From contig JBAVIP010000029.1 in the NCBI GenBank assembly GCA_049687015.1, positions 115,883 through 179,882 on the forward strand: a stretch of 64,000 bases of DNA, read 5' to 3'. This stretch comes from Methylotenera_A sp049687015. Lineage in GTDB: Bacteria > Pseudomonadota > Gammaproteobacteria > Burkholderiales > Methylophilaceae. Of the stretch, positions 51,090-58,655 are shown piece by piece. The notes under the pieces were generated by a model that did no database searches, was not told the origin of the DNA, and was given only the letters and a program-made list of their open reading frames with translations. Within the stretch, counting starts at the first letter, position 1. Every line of letters starts with the position of its first letter. The translations under genes were made by a program, and so were the position numbers.

Positions 51090-52514
51090 CTATTTTTCTT
51101 CTTGAAGCTGTATGCGGCTATACAAGGTCGTGCGGTTAATGCCTAACATTTTAGCAGCCTGGCTTAAATTACCATGGGTAATATGCATAGCGGCACTGAC
51201 GTAGGCTTTCTCCCATGATTTTAGTACTTGATCCAAGCTCACATTTGCTTCGTTTTGTAAGTGCTGCATGGCATAACTTGATAAATCACCACTGTTAGTG
51301 ACAATAGCCGTGCCGCTATCCATCTCATTTTGGCGCGATAAATCCAGCTCAGCAGAAAGCTGTGTTTCATTGACGGTTTGGCCGGCGTATTTTGCAATCA
51401 GCCGAATAATGATATTGCGTAACTCACGCACATTGCCTGGAAAATGGTAACTTAGCCAGCGCGCTTTGGCTTTTTCGTCCAGTTTAAAAGGTTGCTGGCC
51501 GGTTTCACGCGCATAAAACGCATTGAAATGTTCCAGCAATATCAGGCTATCTTCACCCAAATCTCGCAAAGGCGGAACCTTAACGGCAAAAACTCCTAGG
51601 CGATGATACAAGTCCGACCTGAAATTACCCGCGCGCACTTCTGCACGCAAATCGCGGTTAGTGGCAGCCACAACGCGTGCTTTGCTCTTGCGCACCTGCG
51701 TTTCGCCAACACGTGTATATTCACCATTTTCTAACACGCGTAATAACTTGGCCTGCATTTCCAATGGTAATTCACCAATTTCGTCCAAGAACAACGTGCC
51801 TTCGTTTACATCCTCAAAATAACCCGCATTCGCAGTATTCGCGCCAGTAAACGCGCCCTTGGCGTGGCCGAACAAAATGGATTCCGCCAACATGGGTGAA
51901 ATGGCCGCACAGTTTATCGACAAATATGGCTGTTTAGCGCGCTTGCTGAAACGATGAAAGTTACTTGCTACGCGCTCTTTACCGCTACCAGATTCACCTT
52001 CAATCAGCACTGGAAAAGGCGAATCGGCGAATTGGCGAATTTGCGTAATCAGCGTTTGCATAGGCAAGCTTTCGCCTATCATGCCGCCATTTTTGTCTTC
52101 GGGTTTTTCGGTAAGCTCTACACTTTGAACTTTTAATGAATTAAGTAATAGCTCTTTTAAGCGCTCAACATCACAAGGTTTAGGAATAAAATCGAGTGCG
52201 CCTAGCGCCAGCGCATGCTTCACATTCACATCATCACTTTGTCCAGAAAGTACATGGATTTTCATACTGGGCGAATGCGCCAGCAACTCACCAATCATCT
52301 TGAAACCCTCGTCAGGCTTATGCTGCATAGGCGGCAGGCCTAAGTCGACCAAAGCGAGTGATGGCGGCTCTTCCAGCTGTCGCAGCAAGCTCTTGGCTTG
52401 CGCGCGTGAATCGGCTACGCACACTTCAAAATGTTTGCTTAGCACAAAGTGCAGGGTATCGGTAATGAGCGGGTCATCATCAATAATGATGAGCACAGGA
52501 CGAAGCTCAGCCAT
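51090..52514 (-). CDS. Sigma-54-dependent response regulator
   Basis: The 474-residue protein has a receiver domain (acidic pair in IIDDDP, phospho-acceptor D57 in LVDLGLP, Lys in PKPCD). An AAA+ domain follows, with Walker A GESGSGKE, the sigma-54-contacting GAFTGAN loop and LFLDEIGELP. A Fis-type helix-turn-helix lies at the C-terminus (LSQAAKMLGINRTTLYSRI). It activates sigma-54 promoters. As the first gene of cluster 2 it probably controls the pilus genes. No partner kinase gene is adjacent. It is 12 bases from the MshM-like gene. Confidence 0.92.
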   Translation of the reverse strand: MAELRPVLIIIDDDPLITDTLHFVLSKHFEVCVADSRAQAKSLLRQLEEPPSLALVDLGLPPMQHKPDEGFKMIGELLAHSPSMKIHVLSGQSDDVNVKHALALGALDFIPKPCDVERLKELLLNSLKVQSVELTEKPEDKNGGMIGESLPMQTLITQIRQFADSPFPVLIEGESGSGKERVASNFHRFSKRAKQPYLSINCAAISPMLAESILFGHAKGAFTGANTANAGYFEDVNEGTLFLDEIGELPLEMQAKLLRVLENGEYTRVGETQVRKSKARVVAATNRDLRAEVRAGNFRSDLYHRLGVFAVKVPPLRDLGEDSLILLEHFNAFYARETGQQPFKLDEKAKARWLSYHFPGNVRELRNIIIRLIAKYAGQTVNETQLSAELDLSRQNEMDSGTAIVTNSGDLSSYAMQHLQNEANVSLDQVLKSWEKAYVSAAMHITHGNLSQAAKMLGINRTTLYSRIQLQEEK

Positions 52515-52619
52515 TGATTTTTCCTTTTAATTTAAAACGATTATTATTGTTTATAAAGACACTATAACCGTTAAAAAGCAGGCTATCAACTAACTTTGAG
52601 AGGAAGTACAAGCAGAAAA

Positions 52620-52695
52620 TGGGGTGGCTGATGGGGCTCGAACCCACGACAACAGGAATCACAATCCTGGACTCTACCAACTGAGCTACAACCAC
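52620..52695 (-). tRNA. tRNA-His (GTG)
   Basis: The minus strand folds as a cloverleaf: acceptor GTGGTTG with CAGCCAC, the anticodon stem-loop with GTG, T-loop TTCGAGC and encoded CCA. A G precedes position 1 (at 52696) and the discriminator is C, the two hallmarks of histidine tRNA. It is first to follow the sigma-54 regulator promoter region. Confidence 0.96.
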
Positions 52696-52724
52696 CATTG
52701 AAACAAACTACTCATTAAAACAAG

Positions 52725-52801
52725 TGGCCTGCCCGACAGGAATCGAACCTGTAACCCCCAGCTTAGAAGGCTGGTGCTCTATCCGGTTGAGCTACGGGCA
52801 G
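52725..52801 (-). tRNA. tRNA-Arg (TCT)
   Basis: The minus strand gives acceptor CTGCCCG with CGGGCAG, discriminator G and CCA. The anticodon loop CTTCTAA in a CCAGC/GCTGG stem has anticodon TCT, and the T-arm is ACAGG-TTCGATT-CCTGT. It reads AGA codons. Confidence 0.96.
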
Positions 52802-52842
52802 ATATGGTTACACATTACGACTAAAGGCAAGACCAAAAAAAC

Positions 52843-52919
52843 TGGTCGGCGTGGAGAGATTCGAACTCCCGACATCCTGCTCCCAAAGCAGGCGCGCTAC
52901 CAGACTACGCTACACGCCG
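52843..52919 (-). tRNA. tRNA-Pro (TGG)
   Basis: The minus strand gives acceptor CGGCGTG with CACGCCG, discriminator A and CCA. The anticodon loop TTTGGGA in a CCTGC/GCAGG stem has anticodon TGG, and the T-loop is TTCGAAT. It is the first of the three-tRNA minus-strand unit Pro-Arg-His. Confidence 0.96.
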
Positions 52920-53012
52920 AAGAGGCAGAAATATAGCGCAAACAAGGCATTTGGTCAATTCTAATATGTTAAAATGCCACTTTATTTTTAATAATTAATT
53001 GAATAAAGCCGC

Positions 53013-53867
53013 ATGACAGCACAAATCATCAATGGCAAAGCCATTGCAGAAGACTTACTGAATAATATCAAAGCTAAAATTGAAGCCCGTGTTAACGCTG
53101 GTAAACGCGCGCCCTGTCTGGCCGTGATTTTGGTAGGTGCAGATCCAGCGTCCGCCATTTATGTACGCAATAAGCGCCTGGCGTGCGAAAAAGTAGGTAT
53201 TCGCTCAATTGCACATGATTTGCCAGCAAGCACCAGCGAGGCCGAATTAATTGCTTTAATCGATAGCTTGAATAACGACCCGATGGTAGATGGCATTTTG
53301 GTGCAATCACCATTACCGCCACAGATCAAAGACGAACATATTATTGAGCACATCAGTGTAGACAAAGATGTGGACGGCTTTCATCCTTACAATATCGGCC
53401 GTCTGGCTGTGCGCCAGCCTACATTGCGCTCTTGCACACCATTTGGTGTGATAAAGATGCTTGAGGCTTCAAATATCGATTTAATGGGCTTAGACGCAGT
53501 GATTGTTGGCGTCTCTAACCACGTAGGCCGCCCGATGGCGCTAGAGCTGTTGTTAGCGGGCTGCACCATTACCAGCTGCCATCGCCATACCAAAGATTTG
53601 GCTGACAAAGTCAAACACGCCGATTTAATCGTGGCCGCCGCTGGCAAGCCGGGGCTTATTGAAGGCGATTGGATTAAACCTGGCGCGATTGTGGTCGATA
53701 TCGGTATTAACCGTTTGGCTGATGGCACTATTTGCGGTGATGTTGATTATAATGCGGCAAAAGAACGTGCGGGCTACATTACCCCGGTGCCGGGCGGCGT
53801 TGGGCCGATGACAGTAGCGACGCTGATGGAAAATACCTTGTTAGCGCTTGAATTAAGCAAGAAATAA
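53013..53867 (+). CDS. folD: Bifunctional methylene-THF dehydrogenase/cyclohydrolase
   Basis: The 284-residue protein has the FolD blocks VGADPASAIYVRNK (with the catalytic Lys downstream of Tyr), DGILVQSPLPPQI, DKDVDGFHPYNIGRL, VGVSNHVGRPMALELL and the C-terminal PVPGGVGPMTVATLMENT. It interconverts methylene-, methenyl- and formyl-tetrahydrofolate, supplying one-carbon units for purines and formyl-Met, and in methylotrophs it can also take part in formaldehyde metabolism. The cofactor loop has HxxT in place of SxxT, so cofactor preference is not certain. Confidence 0.96.
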   Translation: MTAQIINGKAIAEDLLNNIKAKIEARVNAGKRAPCLAVILVGADPASAIYVRNKRLACEKVGIRSIAHDLPASTSEAELIALIDSLNNDPMVDGILVQSPLPPQIKDEHIIEHISVDKDVDGFHPYNIGRLAVRQPTLRSCTPFGVIKMLEASNIDLMGLDAVIVGVSNHVGRPMALELLLAGCTITSCHRHTKDLADKVKHADLIVAAAGKPGLIEGDWIKPGAIVVDIGINRLADGTICGDVDYNAAKERAGYITPVPGGVGPMTVATLMENTLLALELSKK

Positions 53868-53997
53868 TAAGCTTTTGCATATCGCTTTCATTAAGTGTAA
53901 ACTCGCGCGATGAAAATTTCATTAACATTAAATTTACTTTTTACAAGTGGTTTATTTACTAGTAACTTAATTTAATAGCAACTTAGCTGGATACAAC

Positions 53998-54420
53998 ATG
54001 GCAGAAACTCTTACTAAAACTTTTACTCCTTATCAGCCAAAACCTGATGAGGAGTATATGAACAAAAATCAACTGAAACATTTTCGCGCCATTTTAAATG
54101 GCTGGAAATCTGAACTCAGCCACGACATTGACCGCACCGTGCATACCATGCAAGACGAAGTCACCATGTTCGCCGATCCGAACGACCGCGCCAGCCAAGA
54201 ATCTGACATGGCGCTGGAGCTGCGCAACCGCGATCGCGAACGCAAACTCATTAAAAAGATTGATGAAACATTACGCAATATTGATGGCAACGAATACGGT
54301 TATTGCGAAGCCTGTGGCGTTGAAATCGGCTTAAAACGTCTTGAAGCGCGACCTACAGCAACGCTTTGCATCGATTGTAAAACGCTGGACGAAATGCGTG
54401 AAAAGCAGGTTGCCAAATAG
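53998..54420 (+). CDS. dksA: RNA polymerase-binding transcription factor DksA
   Basis: The 140-residue protein has the N-terminal helix, the coiled-coil whose tip carries DRASQESD (the catalytic-like acidic residues inserted in the polymerase secondary channel) and the C-terminal zinc finger CEACGVEIGLKRLEARPTATLC...C. DksA with ppGpp controls rRNA and amino-acid promoters. An internal ATG at 54058 is possible but would lose about 20 non-conserved residues. A terminator follows at 54505. Confidence 0.95.
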   Translation: MAETLTKTFTPYQPKPDEEYMNKNQLKHFRAILNGWKSELSHDIDRTVHTMQDEVTMFADPNDRASQESDMALELRNRDRERKLIKKIDETLRNIDGNEYGYCEACGVEIGLKRLEARPTATLCIDCKTLDEMREKQVAK

Positions 54421-54431
54421 CGAGCTGCTTT

Positions 54432-54460
54432 CAGTGCAGACTAACCTTTAGGTTACGTCG
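54432..54460 (-). repeat. Dispersed palindromic repeat, copy 1
   Basis: On the minus strand this 29-base stretch has the core TAACCT-AA-AGGTTA, flanked by CGACG and GTCTGCACTG. The same sequence with two substitutions and one inserted base occurs at 63741-63770, and the core alone is at 63622-63635. Confidence 0.7.
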
Positions 54461-54504
54461 GAGCTAAAAACAAGTCGCCAAGTAGTTAGTAACTCACTCC
54501 AAAC

Positions 54505-54532
54505 AAAAAAGCCCGATTAATCGGGCTTTTTT
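54505..54532. terminator. Terminator after dksA
   Basis: AAAAAAGCCCGA-TTAA-centred palindrome with a T-run on both strands. It is placed 85 bases after dksA and can work in both directions. Confidence 0.9.
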
Positions 54533-54616
54533 GTTACATGCGTGCCATTCTTTATCAAAACCACTGTCCTACAAGCCAATATCCATGCGCCTTCCATGGC
54601 CATCGTTTATATAATG

Positions 54617-54646
54617 AAAAAAGCGCCTAATATAGACGCTTTTTTT
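54617..54646 (-). terminator. Terminator after pnp
   Basis: AAAAAAGCG pairs with CGCTTTTTT around an 11-base loop, and it lies 15 bases after the pnp stop on the minus strand. The GC stem is only 3 bp, so it may be weak alone. Confidence 0.6.
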
Positions 54647-54660
54647 GATGCTAACGAATC

Positions 54661-56787
54661 TTACTCATCGGCTTCTATCGTTTTTTCTTCTTTCACAGGT
54701 GCATCAATCAAGGCTTTCATGCTTAATCGCACTTTGCCCTTGTCATCAATTTCCACCACTTTAACTTTAACGATATCACCTTCTTTTACAAAATCGCTCA
54801 CCGCATTGACGCGTTGATGAGCAATTTGCGAGATATGCACCAAACCATCTTTACCTGGTAACAAGCTTACCACTGCGCCAAAATCAAGAATTTTCACCAC
54901 TGGGCCTTCGTAAATTTGGCCTACTTCAACTTCTGCAGTGATTTCTGCAATACGGCGTTGTGCCTCTGCGCCTTGTTCTGCGCTTGTGCAGGCAATTTTA
55001 ATGGTGCCATCATCTTCAATATCAATGCTGGTGCCAGTTTCTTCGGTTAGCGCACGAATCACCGCGCCACCCTTACCAATCACATCACGAATTTTATCAG
55101 CATTAATTTTCATAGTGATAATACGTGGTGCGAAAGCCGACATCTCAGTGTTTGCCGTGCTCATGGCTTTTTTCATGATGCCTAAAATATGTTCGCGGCC
55201 TTCTTTGGCTTGCGCTAATGCCACTTGCATAATTTGTGAGGTAATGCCGGTAATTTTAATGTCCATTTGCAGCGCGGTAATGCCATCTTCTGTGCCTGCT
55301 ACTTTAAAATCCATGTCGCCCAGGTGATCTTCATCACCCAAGATGTCGGTTAACACCGCAACACGGTTGCCTTCTTTAATCAAGCCCATAGCGATACCTG
55401 CCACGTGATTTTTCAGCGGCACGCCAGCATCCATCATGGCTAAACTACCGCCACAAACTGATGCCATTGAGCTGGAACCGTTAGATTCGGTAATTTCAGA
55501 CACGATACGCACGGTATAACCAAACTCTTCAGGTGTTGGCAATGCAGCAATTAATGCGCGTTTTGCCAGGCGACCATGACCAATTTCACGGCGCTTAGGT
55601 GTGCCTACACGGCCAGTTTCGCCAGTGGCAAACGGCGGCATATTGTAATGCAGCATAAAGCGGTCTTTAAACTCGCCTTGCAACGCGTCTATCACCTGCT
55701 CATCACGGCCAGTGCCAAGCGTTGCAACCACCAATGCCTGAGTCTCACCACGTGTGAACAATGCAGAACCGTGTGTGCGCGGCAATACGCCCGTACGCAC
55801 GGTGATCGGGCGCACGGTACGTGTGTCGCGGCCATCAATACGTGGCTCGCCATTTAAAATTTGGCTACGCACGGTTTTGGCTTCTAAATTAAAGAATTCA
55901 CCTTTAATTTTATTCGCTTCATCGGTGCTGGTATTTTCGTTGATCAGCTCAGACATAACGCGATTTCTAATTTCTTCTAACTTGGCTGAGCGCGCGCCTT
56001 TAGCTTTAATTTGGAATGCGGCATTCACATCGGCCGCCGCCAATTTGTTCATTTTCTCAATCAACGCTGTGTCAGGCTCAGGCGCAACCCAATCCCAGGC
56101 ATCTTTGCCAGCTTCTACGACCAGCTCGTTAATCATTTTAATCACGGCCTGCATTTGCTCGTGGCCGTATACCACCGCACCCAGCATCACTTCTTCTGAC
56201 AATTCTTTTGCTTCTGATTCCACCATCATGACGGCGGTTTCAGTTGCGGCCACCACTAAATCTAATGCAGTTTCTTCTAACTGTGCTTTGGTTGGATTCA
56301 ATACATATTCATCATTAATATAACCCACACGCGCCGCGCCTAATGGGCCAAAGAACGGAATGCCTGATAAGGACATGGCGGCAGATGCACCGATAATTGC
56401 TGGGATATCCGCATCAATTTCCGGGTCGGACGACATTACCGTCGCCACAATTTGCACTTCGTTATAAAACGCTTCTGGAAATAAAGGGCGCAATGGACGG
56501 TCTATCAGGCGCGATGTAAGCGTTTCCTTTTCTGAAGGACGGCCTTCGCGCTTGAAAAAACCACCAGGAATTTTACCGGCAGCATAAGTTTTTTCCATGT
56601 AATCCACAGTCAGCGGGAAGAAATCCTGACCTTCTTTTACTTCTCTTTTACTCGTTACCGCAACTAAAATAACCGTATCGCCATAACTTACCATCACCGC
56701 GGCGTCCGCCTGACGGGCTATTTCACCTGTTTCAATGGTGAGCTCATGCGCGCCGTATTGAATACTTTTTTTCACTTTGTTAAACAT
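54661..56787 (-). CDS. pnp: Polynucleotide phosphorylase
   Basis: The start at 56787 has AAAGGA 7 bases upstream; a longer frame begins inside the leader. The 708-residue protein has two RNase PH domains (first with GKIPGGFFKREGRPSEKETL, second with THGSALFTRGETQALVVATLGT and MDFKVAGTEDGITALQMD) and a KH domain (KINADKIRDVIGKGGAVIRAL). A C-terminal S1 domain (VEVGQIYEGPVVKILDFGAVV) completes it. It degrades RNA 3'-5' with phosphate as part of the degradosome. Order after rpsO is the classical arrangement. Confidence 0.97.
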   Translation of the reverse strand: MFNKVKKSIQYGAHELTIETGEIARQADAAVMVSYGDTVILVAVTSKREVKEGQDFFPLTVDYMEKTYAAGKIPGGFFKREGRPSEKETLTSRLIDRPLRPLFPEAFYNEVQIVATVMSSDPEIDADIPAIIGASAAMSLSGIPFFGPLGAARVGYINDEYVLNPTKAQLEETALDLVVAATETAVMMVESEAKELSEEVMLGAVVYGHEQMQAVIKMINELVVEAGKDAWDWVAPEPDTALIEKMNKLAAADVNAAFQIKAKGARSAKLEEIRNRVMSELINENTSTDEANKIKGEFFNLEAKTVRSQILNGEPRIDGRDTRTVRPITVRTGVLPRTHGSALFTRGETQALVVATLGTGRDEQVIDALQGEFKDRFMLHYNMPPFATGETGRVGTPKRREIGHGRLAKRALIAALPTPEEFGYTVRIVSEITESNGSSSMASVCGGSLAMMDAGVPLKNHVAGIAMGLIKEGNRVAVLTDILGDEDHLGDMDFKVAGTEDGITALQMDIKITGITSQIMQVALAQAKEGREHILGIMKKAMSTANTEMSAFAPRIITMKINADKIRDVIGKGGAVIRALTEETGTSIDIEDDGTIKIACTSAEQGAEAQRRIAEITAEVEVGQIYEGPVVKILDFGAVVSLLPGKDGLVHISQIAHQRVNAVSDFVKEGDIVKVKVVEIDDKGKVRLSMKALIDAPVKEEKTIEADE

Positions 56788-56865
56788 TAATTTTCCTTTA
56801 TCTATCAACTAGTTGCTATTCACTACCCAATAACAACTACAGCTTTCTAACCAACTTCACAATAA

Positions 56866-56897
56866 AAAAAGCCGACGCATATCGCAATCGGCTTTTT
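56866..56897 (-). terminator. Terminator between rpsO and pnp
   Basis: AAAAAGCCGA pairs with TCGGCTTTTT around a 12-base loop, 55 bases after the rpsO stop. In E. coli the same place carries a partial terminator and the RNase III/PNPase autoregulatory region of pnp, which may apply here. Confidence 0.8.
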
Positions 56898-56951
56898 ACT
56901 CCAATTATAAAAGCGCGCCTAATATTAGCAAATCAGCCACTTTTATAACAA

Positions 56952-57221
56952 TTATTTACGCAGACCTAAACGCTCAATCAGTGTTTGGTAACGCGCTGTA
57001 TTTTCACGTTTTAAATAATCCAGCAAACGGCGACGTTGGCTTACCATTGCCAATAGGCCACGGCGTGAGTGATTATCTTTTTTGTTTGATTTAAAATGCT
57101 CTGTCAAGTAAGCAATGCGGCTGGTAAGTAGCGCTACTTGCACTTCCGGGCTGCCAGTATCGCCTTTTGCTTGTTGAAAATCACCAATAATTTTGGCGCG
57201 TTCTGCTGCTGTAGTTGCCAT
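56952..57221 (-). CDS. rpsO: 30S ribosomal protein S15
   Basis: The start at 57221 has GAGGAAAA ahead of the ATG and gives the standard length of 89 residues. The sequence carries the S15 signature TGSPEVQVALLTSRIAYLTEH, then HSRRGLLAMVSQRRRLLDYL. It binds 16S rRNA at the platform. Part of the truB-rpsO-pnp series; a 137-base gap from truB suggests its own promoter. Confidence 0.98.
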   Translation of the reverse strand: MATTAAERAKIIGDFQQAKGDTGSPEVQVALLTSRIAYLTEHFKSNKKDNHSRRGLLAMVSQRRRLLDYLKRENTARYQTLIERLGLRK

Positions 57222-57382
57222 CTTTTTTCCTCTAGTTAGCGTCAATGCAAAAGCAGGTGATTTGGATATTTAGCCCGCGAATGCATTCATTTACAATGAA
57301 CCGAGCATTCTAACTTGTTAATCACTATTTAACAAGCGCTTTGTGCTTAACAAGCTGATTTAACTAATATTTTACATATATT

Positions 57383-58288
57383 TTAAGTGCTTTTTTGAAT
57401 TAATCGCTTGGGTGCAATTTTGCCATCATCCTGCAAAAAACCTAAGCCTAAAAAGCTGTTATTTTCATCGTAAAGTCTTAGGTCGCCTGCTAGCGCTTTT
57501 CCAGCCAGCCATACTGCTTGGCCTTGCATTAAAAAATGTGCGGCATCATCATTAAGTGTGACTTTTGGCAAATAAGTAACGGCAGAATCAACTGGCAATA
57601 ATTGTGCATCGCGTGCTTCCATTGACATCGCCTCTAACTGTTCTAGGGTGATTGCCTGGGGCAACACATAGCCTGCAGTTTCTGTACGGCGCAAGCCGAT
57701 TAGATGCGCGCCACAGCCAAGTGCAGCGCCTATGTCTTCTGCCAGTGTGCGGATGTAGGTGCCCTTGCTGCAGGTAACGGTGATTTGTGCAACATCACCC
57801 AAAAACTCATTTACAACAATATTTTTTATGGTGATTAAACGTGGCTGTCGGGCAATATTCACACCATTTCTGGCATATTCATATAAGGCTTTGCCTTCAT
57901 GTTTTAAGGCAGAATACATTGGTGGTATCTGGCTAATTTCGCCCAAAAACTGTTGGCATGCTGCTTCAAGCTGCGCTTGGGCAACATTGACTGGCAATGT
58001 CGTCAACACTTCGCCTTCGACATCGCCAGTTGTAGTCGTTACGCCAAGTTTAATGGTCGCGATATAGGTTTTATCGGCATCCGTGACGTATTGCGCAAAC
58101 TTGGTGGCTTCGCCCAAACAGATAGGCAGCAAGCCAGTGGCAAGCGGATCCAACGTGCCCGTGTGGCCCGCCTTGGCTGCCTGGAACAGCCATTTCACTT
58201 TCTGCAGCGCTTGATTGGATGAAAAGCCGAGCGGCTTATCGAGTATTAAAACGCCGTTAACGTTTCTTTTGATGCGTTTGAATTGCAA
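57383..58288 (-). CDS. truB: tRNA pseudouridine-55 synthase
   Basis: The protein has GVLILDKPLGFSSNQALQKVKW, GHTGTLDPLATGLLPICLGEATKF with the catalytic Asp, and a C-terminal PUA-like domain. It makes pseudouridine 55 in the T-loop of tRNAs. No ATG exists before the conserved region; the TTG at 58288 (301 residues, 5 bases after the rbfA stop) is the likeliest start, while a TTG at 58336 would overlap rbfA. Exact start is uncertain. The order rbfA-truB is the usual operon. Confidence 0.93.
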   Translation of the reverse strand: MQFKRIKRNVNGVLILDKPLGFSSNQALQKVKWLFQAAKAGHTGTLDPLATGLLPICLGEATKFAQYVTDADKTYIATIKLGVTTTTGDVEGEVLTTLPVNVAQAQLEAACQQFLGEISQIPPMYSALKHEGKALYEYARNGVNIARQPRLITIKNIVVNEFLGDVAQITVTCSKGTYIRTLAEDIGAALGCGAHLIGLRRTETAGYVLPQAITLEQLEAMSMEARDAQLLPVDSAVTYLPKVTLNDDAAHFLMQGQAVWLAGKALAGDLRLYDENNSFLGLGFLQDDGKIAPKRLIQKST

Positions 58289-58292
58289 TATT

Positions 58293-58655
58293 TTAAGTGT
58301 TGTCCGATTTTTTGTCCGAAGCGCGTGCGGCTTCAATCAATTGCGCCATTTTCATGCCGATATCAATTGATGCGTCGTACACAAAATGCAATTGTGGCAC
58401 GGTGCGCAGCAGCATACGCCTGGCCAGCTGCGTACGCAAAAAGCCTGCCGATTTTTCCAGGCCTTTTTGCAGGCTATCGCTGGCTTTTGCTGCGCTGTAG
58501 AAGATTTTGGCATGCGCCATATCGCCGGTGACCTCAACCGCCGTAATCGTCACCATGCCAATACGCGGGTCTTTCACCTCAAACTGCAATAGATCCGCCA
58601 GCTCGCGCTGCATCTGCTCAGCAACGCGATGACTACGGGAATATTCTTTTGCCAT
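58293..58655 (-). CDS. rbfA: 30S ribosome-binding factor A
   Basis: The 120-residue protein matches RbfA: RSHRVAEQMQRELADLLQFEVKDPRIGMVTITAVEVT..., then ARRMLLRTVPQLHFVYDASIDIGMKM. It helps mature the 16S rRNA 5' end, especially in the cold. Its ATG overlaps the infB stop by one base (TAATG). A Ser/Asp/Lys tail ends it. Confidence 0.97.
   Translation of the reverse strand: MAKEYSRSHRVAEQMQRELADLLQFEVKDPRIGMVTITAVEVTGDMAHAKIFYSAAKASDSLQKGLEKSAGFLRTQLARRMLLRTVPQLHFVYDASIDIGMKMAQLIEAARASDKKSDNT

Noticed and set aside
52620..52919. tRNA-His/Arg/Pro cluster as a possible island boundary
   Set aside because: No partial tRNA copy, integrase or foreign gene lies on either side; it is an ordinary tRNA unit.
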